DNA of 17,474 nt from CAZHZT01 sp964537285. Its GTDB lineage: Bacteria > Bacteroidota > Bacteroidia > Chitinophagales > Saprospiraceae. Of the stretch, positions 1 to 8,900 are shown piece after piece. The DNA lies in NCBI GenBank assembly GCA_964537285.1, contig CAZHZT010000125.1, positions 1-17,474 of the forward strand, given 5' to 3'. The translations under genes and the position numbers were made by a program. Each line of letters starts with the position of its first letter. Position 1 is the first letter of the stretch. The notes beneath the pieces were generated by a model, which saw nothing but the letters and a program-made list of their open reading frames with translations, made no database searches and was not told where the DNA came from.

Positions 1-23
1 AGAAATTCAAAAAATCAAGGCTG

Positions 24-140
24 TATTCAATTCTTAACGCTTTTTGAAAGGCTGGCAGCCTAAAATGAATAAACTCGCCGAGGCTCAAACAGTATTCATT
101 TTTTAACGGCTGCCAGCCTTCCAAAAAGCTAAATTGAATA
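24..140. repeat. Imperfect nested long inverted repeat
   Basis: The outer arms start TATTCAATT (from 24) and end AATTGAATA (at 140). They include GCTTTTTGAAAGGCTGGCAGCC (39-60) against the reverse complement of GGCTGCCAGCCTTCCAAAAAGC (108-129), with one mismatch in this block and a short gap further out. A second inner pair, AAAATGAATA / TATTCATTTT, is nested inside, so the whole element can fold into one long hairpin. No ORF spans it and no T-run follows on the plus strand. It resembles the other intergenic hairpins in this window in architecture but not in sequence. Its function is unknown. Confidence 0.75.
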
Positions 141-166
141 AGGCCGGTACTAGTGCATTCGTTTAA

Positions 167-229
167 AGCATCTATTGTTAACTATTGTGACAACATGAAG
201 TTTCTCAAAATTCGGGACGACTCGTGTTT
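167..229 (+). repeat. Dispersed repeat A, half copy 1
   Basis: A 63-bp stretch from AGCATCTATTG to CTCGTGTTT matches 9437-9499 at 56 of 63 positions by eye, and all seven differences are transitions. Its 3' part (AAAATTCGGGACGACTC) is also related to the arm of the palindrome at 2126-2155. It is non-coding and lies in a gene-free region. Confidence 0.8.
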
Positions 230-326
230 CCAACCCAACTTCCCTGACTTGAGCAATAACTGCTTTCTTGGAATGTTAAAGAATTAAAATTTCTTAATAA
301 AATATGAAATTTTCGCAATCCTTTTT

Positions 327-334
327 TATCTTTA
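327..334 (+). promoter_or_regulatory. Candidate Bacteroidota promoter -7 box (TATCTTTA)
   Basis: TATCTTTA resembles the Bacteroidota sigma-ABfr -7 consensus TAnnTTTG and lies in an AT-rich stretch. No convincing TTG-type -33 box is seen at the usual spacing. If used, transcription would start near 340 and produce the structured RNA described at 341-493. This is an inference from a weak motif. Confidence 0.35.
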
Positions 335-340
335 CAGCGA

Positions 341-493
341 ACATTAGAAAGATCCATATTAAGCTGAAACATTATAGATATTTGCTATTGCACATTTAAC
401 TGATCCGTAGGCAAATATCGCGCAAAAAAATCCCTAAGAAGAGCATGTCCATATTGCGTAACGTGATATGACATGCTCTTTTTTTGTTTTTTT
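341..493 (+). ncRNA. Candidate structured leader or small RNA before the 509 gene
   Basis: Between a promoter-like box (327-334) and the gene at 509 lie two stem-loops. The first is a perfect 9-bp stem GATATTTGC (377-385) / GCAAATATC (411-419) closing a 25-nt loop. The second is a terminator-like hairpin (439-480) followed by a T-rich tract. The terminator ends only about 15 nt before the ATG, so either this is a free-standing small RNA of about 150 nt or it is an attenuating leader through which the gene must be transcribed. I do not recognise a named riboswitch. A 6S-like RNA is possible but cannot be shown here. Confidence 0.35.
439..493 (+). terminator. Intrinsic terminator-like hairpin
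   Basis: AAGAGCATGTCCATAT (439-454) pairs with ATATGACATGCTCTT (466-480), leaving a single bulged C and an 11-nt loop. It is followed directly by a T-rich tract (479-493). This is a classic Rho-independent shape sitting immediately upstream of the ATG at 509, so it can end an upstream small transcript or attenuate the gene. Confidence 0.7.
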
Positions 494-508
494 GCAACGT
501 AGAAGCTG

Positions 509-1702
509 ATGATTAAAAAATTTACACTCTTATTTATTGCGACTTTAGGTTTTCTTCAAATTTCCTTAGCCTCCTCCGCTGATGAAGCGCTGACGAAAGC
601 CAGCATCGCATTCTACTCTGAGCATCTCAACCTTGCTTACGATCCAGCGATGGTCCTTCCAAAGCTAGACGAGCTTTCGCCAGAAAACATGATCGACTTC
701 TTCCAATCAATGGATCAGCAACCTTTTGAAGCGCTATTAAATAATTTACTTCAACAAAAACATCGCCTTCAACTCAACGATTGGCTATTCTTTGAACTAC
801 TCCAAGTAACACTTGATAACATCTATATCAATCAAAACAAAACGGAAAAAACACTTCTCTCTTGGTTCCTATTGTCTAAAAGTGGTTATAATACCCGAAT
901 CACTTACTCTGACGAGGAGGCCTTTGTTTATGCCTACACCGAGGAAGATATTTATGAAACCCCAATTATTGAAGATGAAAACCTTCGGTTCGTAAACTTG
1001 ACAGCATTATCCTCCAAAACGCCTCAGAAAACAGGGGCAGTCAGATTACTGAACTTTAACACCGGTGCTTCAGGAAAGAGCTTTACCTTCGACCTTTCAA
1101 CTCTTCCGGCATTTCCTTCAAAAATCATTTCCAAAACAGTTTCTTTTACCTGTAGAAATGAGACCTATAAAATCATCGTAAAGACGGATGCAAATCTGAA
1201 AAATCTGATGAAGGATTATCCTGCTATCGATGAACGGAAATACCTGGAAGTGCCTCTTTCTTCTGCACTAAAAAACTCTCTATTACCACAAATCAGAGCT
1301 ATCGTTAAAGATAAAAGTACGAAGGAAGCACTTGAAATCATTGCGGCCTTTACTCGCTCTGCATTTCAATATAAAGAGGATAAAGCGCAGTTCGGAATGA
1401 GTAAGCCCATGATCCCGGAAGAAGTCTTTTTGTATGACTACTCTGATTGTGAAGACCGCGCTGCACTATTTCACTGTATTGTTAAATATGTACTCAATCT
1501 ACCTATGATCACGATTGCTTATCCTGACCACCTTTCTATCGCCGTAGCAACAGAAACTCCATTAAGCAGGCAGGCAATACCTTTCAATGGGAAGCACTAC
1601 TTTATATGCGATCCTACCGGCCCGGCCAATTCTACTCAAATCGGTTTGCCTCCATCAGGCTACGAGCGCAAACCTTTCGAAATTATTTGGGCAACTGAAT
1701 AA
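509..1702 (+). CDS. Exported transglutaminase-like protein
   Basis: This 397-residue protein starts with a signal peptide: Lys3-Lys4, a hydrophobic stretch to about residue 20, then an ALASS-type cleavage region. It is therefore predicted to be periplasmic or exported. The C-terminal third (about 275-380) looks like a transglutaminase-like cysteine-protease fold. Cys314 is in YSDCEDRAALF, His341 in YPDHLSIAV and Asp368 in FICDPTGP, so the Cys-His-Asp triad is complete and in the expected order. The N-terminal part (about 25-270) is not recognised. Members of this superfamily act as peptidases, amidases or cross-linkers; the substrate here cannot be told. The start is the only sensible ATG before the signal peptide, with no strong ribosome-binding site. 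It is monocistronic in appearance, preceded by a terminator-like hairpin only about 15 nt upstream. Confidence 0.75.
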   Translation: MIKKFTLLFIATLGFLQISLASSADEALTKASIAFYSEHLNLAYDPAMVLPKLDELSPENMIDFFQSMDQQPFEALLNNLLQQKHRLQLNDWLFFELLQVTLDNIYINQNKTEKTLLSWFLLSKSGYNTRITYSDEEAFVYAYTEEDIYETPIIEDENLRFVNLTALSSKTPQKTGAVRLLNFNTGASGKSFTFDLSTLPAFPSKIISKTVSFTCRNETYKIIVKTDANLKNLMKDYPAIDERKYLEVPLSSALKNSLLPQIRAIVKDKSTKEALEIIAAFTRSAFQYKEDKAQFGMSKPMIPEEVFLYDYSDCEDRAALFHCIVKYVLNLPMITIAYPDHLSIAVATETPLSRQAIPFNGKHYFICDPTGPANSTQIGLPPSGYERKPFEIIWATE

Positions 1703-1753
1703 TTTTTTCTACCATAAATGATCGGATTTATTAACTGATTATTTATTCTTTTC

Positions 1754-1761
1754 TACATTTG
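1754..1761 (+). promoter_or_regulatory. Candidate -7 box (TACATTTG) for the DUF2795 gene
   Basis: TACATTTG fits the Bacteroidota TAnnTTTG -7 consensus exactly and lies 86 bp before the ATG at 1848, giving a leader of roughly 80 nt. The -33 region is AT-rich without a clear TTG. The leader is T-rich and holds an imperfect GTTGTT...AACAAC pairing just before the start codon. Confidence 0.5.
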
Positions 1762-1847
1762 CGATTAAAAGTAATTTTTTTTAGTTTCTCAGAAACATTC
1801 TTTTTTCGTTATCGTTGTTTAAAAGAATTTTTTAAAGAACAACTCTT

Positions 1848-2069
1848 ATGTACTGGACATTAGAACTTGCTAGTCATCTTGAGGATGCCCCTTGGCCTGC
1901 CACTAGAGATGAACTAATTGATTACGCTATTCGCTCAGGTGCCCCTCTCGAGGTTATAGAAAACCTCCAACAAATGGAGGATGAGGGAGAATCTTACGAA
2001 AACATTGAGGAAGTCTGGCCCGAATATCCGCGTAAAGATGATTTCCTCTTCAATGAAGATGAATATTGA
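1848..2069 (+). CDS. DUF2795 domain small protein
   Basis: This 73-residue acidic protein begins MYWTLELASHLEDAPWPATR and closely matches the short DUF2795 proteins that are widespread and strongly conserved in Bacteroidota. The DUF2795-like core is roughly residues 4-50: the ASHLEDAPWPATRDELIDYA block, then a helix ending in ENLQQMEDEGE. The tail ends in FNEDEY. It has no signal peptide or membrane segment, so it should be cytoplasmic. Its function is unknown. The full length and the conserved N-terminus support the ATG at 1848. A TAnnTTTG promoter box lies upstream and a palindromic hairpin with a T-rich tail lies downstream (2121-2160), so it is probably its own transcription unit, possibly reading through into cmk. 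Confidence 0.9.
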   Translation: MYWTLELASHLEDAPWPATRDELIDYAIRSGAPLEVIENLQQMEDEGESYENIEEVWPEYPRKDDFLFNEDEY

Positions 2070-2120
2070 GCGAATTTCCTTCTTTTGCCTTTGGATGCCT
2101 GAAGAAAAGCGAAGAACAAT

Positions 2121-2160
2121 AAAACTGAGTCATCCCGAAAATTCGGGATGACTCATATTT
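2121..2160 (+). terminator. Palindromic hairpin, palindromised repeat A
   Basis: TGAGTCATCCCGAA (2126-2139) and TTCGGGATGACTCA (2142-2155) are perfect 14-bp arms with a 2-nt loop. They are flanked by AAAA on the left and TATTTTATTT on the right, so it has the form of an intrinsic terminator for the DUF2795 gene. The right arm with its centre (AAAATTCGGGATGACTCAT) is identical to the 3' part of repeat A at 9437-9499. The other repeat A copies lack the left arm. Confidence 0.75.
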
Positions 2161-2187
2161 TATTTAATTTCAAAGAATACAGATAGC

Positions 2188-2862
2188 GTGAAAAAAATAA
2201 TTATCGCCATAGATGGTTTTGCGGGTTGTGGCAAGAGTACGCTTGCCAAGTTACTGGCTAAACAGCTCGACTATATCTATGTCGATACAGGAGCTATGTA
2301 CCGTGCTGTTACGTATTTTTTTCTGAAACACAGGGTTGCTTTTAATTCAATCCCTGATGTTGAAGAGGCTCTAAGGAAAATTAATATCTCTTTTATCAAT
2401 CAAAATGGGCTGAACAGAACCTTTCTTAATGGAAAAGATGTTGAAGAGGCTATACGTAGCCTTGAAATTTCTCAATCTGTAAGTAAAGTAGCCGCAATAC
2501 CGATTGTGCGAAAAGCTATGGTCGCTCAGCAACAAGAAATGGGAAAGACCAAAGGGGTGGTCATGGATGGCCGCGACATAGGCACCGTAGTCTTTCCAGA
2601 AGCTGAACTAAAACTATTTCTTACTGCTGATTTCCCCATTCGTACGCAGCGTCGCTTCGAAGAACTGAAAGACAAGCAAAAAGGAATTAATTATGAAAAA
2701 GTAGCTGAAAACCTTTCACAAAGAGACCATATCGATTCCACCCGCGCAGATAGCCCCTTAAAAAAAGCCGATGATGCCCTTGAAATCGATAATTCTCATC
2801 TTACCACCAACGAATTGGTGGAAAAAGCAATGGAATTGGTTAGGACTGTTGCTCTTCAATAA
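2188..2862 (+). CDS. cmk: Cytidylate kinase
   Basis: This cytoplasmic enzyme phosphorylates CMP and dCMP with ATP in pyrimidine nucleotide recycling. At 224 residues it has the usual bacterial length. The P-loop is GFAGCGKST (10-18), where family members more often have GPSGSGKST, so the Phe, Ala and Cys are small departures within a functional-looking loop. DTGAMYRA (33-40) is the conserved CMP-binding segment, followed by MDGRDIGTVVFP (126-137) and the C-terminal ADSPLKKADDALEID block. The start is GTG at 2188, which is the only placement that gives the short beta strand before the P-loop. The gene begins about 30 nt after the palindromic hairpin at 2121-2160, and its TAA touches the long palindrome at 2862-2959. 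It may be transcribed by read-through from the DUF2795 gene or from its own promoter. Confidence 0.96.
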   Translation: MKKIIIAIDGFAGCGKSTLAKLLAKQLDYIYVDTGAMYRAVTYFFLKHRVAFNSIPDVEEALRKINISFINQNGLNRTFLNGKDVEEAIRSLEISQSVSKVAAIPIVRKAMVAQQQEMGKTKGVVMDGRDIGTVVFPEAELKLFLTADFPIRTQRRFEELKDKQKGINYEKVAENLSQRDHIDSTRADSPLKKADDALEIDNSHLTTNELVEKAMELVRTVALQ

Positions 2863-2959
2863 AGATAAAAAGAAATGAGCTTGTCTCCTCAATAATCTGT
2901 GTGGGTGGCAAGCCACCCACACAGATTATTGAGGAGACAAGCTCATTTCTTTTTATCTT
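2862..2959. terminator. 98-bp perfect palindrome between convergent genes
   Basis: The left arm 2862-2909 and right arm 2912-2959 are perfect reverse complements (48 bp) around a 2-nt AA loop (GGTGGC AA GCCACC). The left arm starts on the last base of the cmk stop codon. The right arm contains the stop codon (2953-2955) and part of the last sense codons of the minus-strand gene. Both strands carry a CTTTTTATC tract in the 3' arm, so it can act as a bidirectional terminator. It is far longer and more perfect than termination requires. Confidence 0.85.
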
Positions 2960-5900
2960 ATCAGTGTAATATCTCCGCTAGCTTGCCCCCTCTCTCCATT
3001 GGGACATAAAAATTCAATCAGGTACACAAACACATCCGTGGGCATATCTTTACCTTTGAAAGTACCATCCCAGCGTGCATCTCTACCCGTAGATTCAAAG
3101 ACCAATTCCCCCCAACGATCAAAAATCAAGAAACTGGTAATTTCTTCGGCACCATCCTTATTGACAATTTCAAAATGATCATTGACGCCGTCGCCATTAG
3201 GTGTGAACACATTAGGAATCAGCAAACGCTCTTCGTTACAAACCACTATAATATTTATAGTAATGGAAGCCGTATCCACACATCCAAAAGGATCCGTTAC
3301 TGTAATCAAATAGGTGGTTGTCTCTGTGGGAGAAGCAATCGGCTCCAGGCAATCATCGCAACTTAATGTTTCCGAGGGTATCCATTCTACCTCAGGAACT
3401 CCGGGAACATTGGTATTGACATCAATTTCATACGATTGCCCTAACTCCAGAGTCGTATCAGCTGAAACAATTACGCTCCAGTCAACCGGCTCAACAACAT
3501 CAACGGCCATGCTGTAAATGCATCCAAGAGAATCCTGGGCAAAGACGTCGTAAACTCCTGCTGAAAGGTTTGAAAAAACTGTATCCGCAGTAAAATTAGA
3601 CCCATCTAGGCTAAACAACAAATTGTTACCACCACTAAAGGCAGTAATTTCTCCATCTGAAAGCCCCGCGCAAGAAATATCCTGAGCATCAAGGAACCAG
3701 TCAGGTGAAAGAACCAGCCCAACTTCTACAGATGTCTCTATGGAACAGCCGTCAGCGTCGGTAACGGTAAGGGTATAATTTCCTTCAGAAATATCAATTA
3801 CTTCCGGCCCTGTTTCTCCCGGAATACTCCAGGCATATTGATATGGAGGTACACCTCCGGCTACATCAGTTGTGATAGAACCGCTAGCAGACTCTGCACA
3901 GGATGGAGTTGAAGATATGTCAATCAAGATTGCTGCACCTACATTCAAAGTAATGTAAGAAGTAGAATCACATCCATTATCTACTGATGGTTCTGTTTGA
4001 CTATATACGCCTAGTTCCGTTTCAAAATTACCAAAAATCAATGCCGAATCTCCTGCACAAATATTTATTTCTTCGAATGTAGCGAAGGTATCCAAAGGAA
4101 TTACGTTCACAATTACAAAAGAATCGCATCCGCTACTTGCCTGAAACTGGAAGGACTGTGTTTCTCCGGGCGGAATAGGTATGCCTATGTAATCAAAAAC
4201 ATTGCCCAGACATACCGGAGTGTCAATAAGCGTTGTGTCCACAGGTAAGACAGTCAGATCCAATGCAGTAACACTGTCACAACCATTGCTTAAAGTCACG
4301 GTATCTTCTACCATTATCGATTCATTGTACGTTACCCCACCAAAAGTGAAGGACTCTCCCTCACAAATAGAAGTATCAATGCTAACAAAAGCTCCCAGCA
4401 CTCTCATCACTTTTATGGTATCCACGCTAAAACAGCCGTCAAAAGTACTCGCAATGACTACATAAGTCACCGAATCAGGTGGATTGGATACAACAGTAGG
4501 ACAAGTATCGCAATCCAGAAAATCAGAAGGTATCCATTGATATTCATCAAACCCATCGATGGAAATCAGGGCACTGTCGCTTCCACATAGGAAAATATCA
4601 GGCCCCAGATCAAGCACTGTAGTACTATCAAGGCCAACCACAATAGTATCCGTCTTTACACTACAACCATCTTCAACCTCTACCCAATAAGTGCCTGGTT
4701 CAAAAACGGTGTAGGTCGAATCCGATGAACCATCCTGCCATTTGTAGTATTTAAACCCGCTGCCTGCATTTAATACTGCGACCCCATTATCACAAATGAC
4801 AATATCGGGTTCAAGATCGAGTTCAATAGCAGGTTCTTCTACCAGGAAGCTATCGATATTGTTTAAGTAATTACATTCCAATAACTCAGTTGGTGGAAAA
4901 TCCGTTTCCAAATCGAAAGGAGTAGATAGAGAACCATCATCGTTAATAACACCAAAAACAGGTGTAAAATAAAGAGGAGGCAGGTTTTGAACAATCGATA
5001 AGCAACTATCCTTAGGTATAGCAACAGGAAGAGGTACGGTAAACAAATCCAAAGCAGGCCCCGCTGTCGGATCTCCGTTATAGACGGTAAGAGGAGTACC
5101 TGCCGGAATTGGGTTATCTCCTTCGTTGCAGACCTGAACTTCCACCAAAAGGCTACTCACGGTACAATCAATAACATCAATGCTAAGCACCGCATCCGGA
5201 ACTTTAAACTCCGGATCTGCATATTGAACCAAGAAGTTATTCATTTCAATGCTGTCACCAACAATGTGGTGCTGCTGTTGCTGAATAGGTATGCTCAAAT
5301 CATCATTGATATTAACATTAAAATAAGAAAGCTGATTCCAAACGGGGCGGGCGCTCACCCATGGGGTCACTCCTGAACGGTAAGCTCGCAGCTCGGTACC
5401 ACACCCACAAAGTACTTCCGTTTGTCCATCCAGATCTACATCTACGGTAACGGGGTACTCTACCCCTGTTCCTGAAGTACATGGAATTTGAGAAAGTACG
5501 ACTCCGGTAGAACCCTCAATAACGACGAGGTTATTTTGTGTTCTGTAGACAACTTCGTATTCGCCATCACTATTGAAGTCAAAGACCGTACTTCCCGTTC
5601 TCCCTGAATTATCTGTTGTTGAAATATTCCAAAGTGTACTTAGGTTTGTTCCATTTTGTTCAAACACCCAGTAATTATTGGGGCTGGCGATCCCAATCTC
5701 AGGTAAGCCATCTCCATCAAAATCCGCAACATTGGGCAGAGAAATGCTTTTTTCGGCAGAAGTAGAAATAGAAGGAGAAGTGGCTATTATTCCGGTTGTT
5801 TGGCCATCCCATACATATACATATACCTGACCTGGTGCAGCAGCAGCCCCTGAAACGATTACGTCCAAATCACCATCTTTATCGAAATCGGCTATCGAAG

Positions 5901-8900
5901 TAGGGCCATCCCCTTCATTAAGTTCTATTTCAACAGAGATCTGGTTATTAGCAGAATTTGCCGGATCAATGTGAACGGAATAGATTTGATTTCCAGCTAC
6001 CAGTTCGAGCCCTTCGCAATTTGGGCAAAACCCATCTGGCAAGATGTCAACAGCAACAGTGAACCCCTGCCGGTCTGGAGTAATTCCTGTCAAACTGGAC
6101 CCTATTGCATTGGCAGCACCTCCTGCTAATAACAGTTCTCCGGTCAGTCCATCAAATATCTGATTGAGCAGGTACACCTCCCCTACTCCATCTCCATTGA
6201 AATCAGCAAGATTACAAGACCAGGCTTCATTGCCATTGTTATAACCTGCCGGAACATCAGAAACCCATTTTTGTACATAATTACTTCCATCATATTCATA
6301 ACAGAATAATTTCCGGCGATCAGCAGCCGCATTACTTTCTGTGCTAGCCTGAATAACTATTTCTCCAAACCCATTCCCGTCAAGGTCGCCAATAGCTACC
6401 CCGCCATTGAAGTAAAACATGTAAGGAGTAATGATAACGTCCTCTACCGCTCCCGTTTGTCCATCATAGACGATTAAATCCTTATTAGCCAAAACCAGAT
6501 TGGAATGTGGTCCTTTTCTGGCAATTACCTCAGGAATACCATCATTATCCACATCTCCCACAATAGGGACGCCGTACTCGTGATAACTTTCTCCCGTAGC
6601 GGCCCATTCCAGAACCATATCAAACGGCCCAATGATCGAGTCCGCCAGACAAGCATCCGGACAGGTGTTGAAGTAGAACTCATCGCAATCTTCGCAACAA
6701 TCCGGATCATAACAATCGACCAGCCCGTCGCCATCATCGTCAATTCCATTGCCACAAATTTCTGAGGAATCACAAGAAATGAGCTCTACATAAATACTAT
6801 CAGACTCCATGCATCCGCCCAGAGTGATGGTAACGGCGTATAACCCATCTGTATCCACAAGAATAGAAGGCCCGGTATCACCGGTATTCCACTCATATTC
6901 CGCTTGAGGAACCACCTCATTGACGGATAATTCCCCCCCGGAGCAAAGAGAAAGACTGTCATCTACAATATTTAAAGCGAAATAATCTTCAAAAACATTA
7001 TTAAGAGCCGTATTAAGCGTTCCACTATTGGCATCAACATGTTCTATACCTGTTTCTATGAAGTTGTTAAAAAAGGCAGAATTACTAATCGTCACAGAAG
7101 CGGTAGTTGTATTGCTCAGAACATCTCCACGAGTGAGAAAAACAGCCCCGCCTTCGGATTGATCGACAAAATTAGCCCCATCTTCCGTAGTAGCTGAATT
7201 TCCGACAAAAATACAATTATCAATAAAATATTGGTGGCCAGGCCCGGCGGCATTATAAGTATCGTAAAAAAGCACTGCACCACCAGCATTCCGATCATGA
7301 TTCAAATCACCACTATCTGAATTGGTACTGAAAACGGAATTTTCACAGAAGTAAGAATTCAGTATTTGAGCAGAATCCAGGTTGATTGCGTAAACTGCTC
7401 CGCCATGTCCCCCGTTGTCTCGTTGATCGCAGGCATTGCTAATGAATGCACAACCATCAATATACAGAGAGGCGGCTGTAGCAGCAGGGGCTGCGTTGCC
7501 CAGCCTGCCATTTACGTATACAGCAGCCCCGCTGGCGGAGCGTCCATTGTTATTTGCAGTAGAAGGATCATCGAGAAAGTTATTCTCAAAACGACAATCC
7601 CGAATATCAACATTTAATTGCGAATTATTTTTATTTAACAATTGAATACCTGCTCCAAAAGCATTAAAAACGCTTCCACACAAACCTGCCTCATAATAGC
7701 AGTTTTGAATGGTCAAATGAGCAAAGTTCATCGACATATTAGTGTTTATGCCATTTTCAGGGGAAGAATCTACACAAGAACTATTTACGTAATAATGTTG
7801 GAAACCCCTTCTTTCGTTTTGGCCGTCAATAATTACCGGGCCATTATCTTCTACTCCAAAGAAAGTCACCGAATAGTTCTGCGGGATACGGGCAATAGGA
7901 GTTAAAGGATCCGTGCCTGAAGGAAGGCTGTAGGTTCCGCTCAGGATAAACACCGTATCTCCGGGGCATACTATGCTATCGAGTGCATACTGGATCGTAT
8001 TACAAGGACTTCCAGGCGCACCACAACCCGGAGCATCAACACCTATATCATTACTTACATAAGCATTGCCAATACACCCAATCACCACCACATTGATTAT
8101 TTGAGTAATGGTGCAATTGGGATCTCCGTTCGACGCTGTAAGGCTAACCTCATAGCTCCCCCCAGAGGCAAAATTGTAGGAGAAGTTCTGCATATTGGAT
8201 TCCACTACCCCATTCACGGCCCACTCAAAAGTAGTAGCTCCCGTGGTGGTGTTAATAAAATCCAGGCTTTCGCCTTCGTCGATCAAGGTATCGCCAGGTG
8301 TAACTGAGAGCGCAATTGGATTTGGGCAGGGATCCATACAAGCATCCGAATCAAGCAAGCTTGATCGAATGCCATTTATAAAGAAAGTCATTCGATCCGT
8401 CTGCCCTTGAGTAAAAGCGGAGTAACAATTATAATCGCCATAATCCATATAGTTCCAGAACATGTCATCCTGATCAGAAGGGAAGCCGGAATTGGCATCT
8501 GTACTACAACTATTCACATTTCCATTACAAGGTACCGGAGCTGTGGTTTGATCTGGAGGCGTATCACAGACCCGGTCTCCATCCACCAGACAATCGTTAT
8601 TGGTACAACCTCCCTGAAATGTATGGTAAAGCCCAAGGTAATGCCCCATTTCATGAATAGGAATGGTAGATTGAGCCTGGCTGCTCCCAAACCATTGAGC
8701 CTCCACCATAATTCCATCCTCAGGTTGTCCGTAAGAAGTAGGAAAAAAGGCGTATCCTGCTACTCCGCAACCAATACTTGCAGAGCAAATCTCCCTTACC
8801 AGCCAAATATTTATGTACTGAGTAGGATCCCAACGGTTTAAATCTTTTACTGTAATATCATCGGTTTCCAGAACCATTTCAGTGAGTGAAGAAACATCTC

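Noticed and set aside
341..493. tRNA or known riboswitch in the leader before 509
   Set aside because: There is no cloverleaf or CCA end, and none of the conserved cores I know (TPP, SAM, cobalamin, preQ1) is present. It is left as an unnamed structured leader.
3700..4400. Possible tandem DNA repeats in the Ig/SprB-like region
   Set aside because: The repeats are visible as protein modules with shared Cys and Asp patterns, but at DNA level they are too divergent to call nucleotide repeats.
6525..6773. Short minus-strand frame within the giant gene
   Set aside because: It is out of frame with the FG-GAP and Cys/Asp-rich coding sequence. No start context or motif supports it.
8407..8841. 144-codon open frame on the plus strand inside the giant gene
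   Set aside because: It is antisense to the metalloprotease domain, whose motifs are unmistakable. Its composition is a shadow of that gene and it has no recognisable domain.
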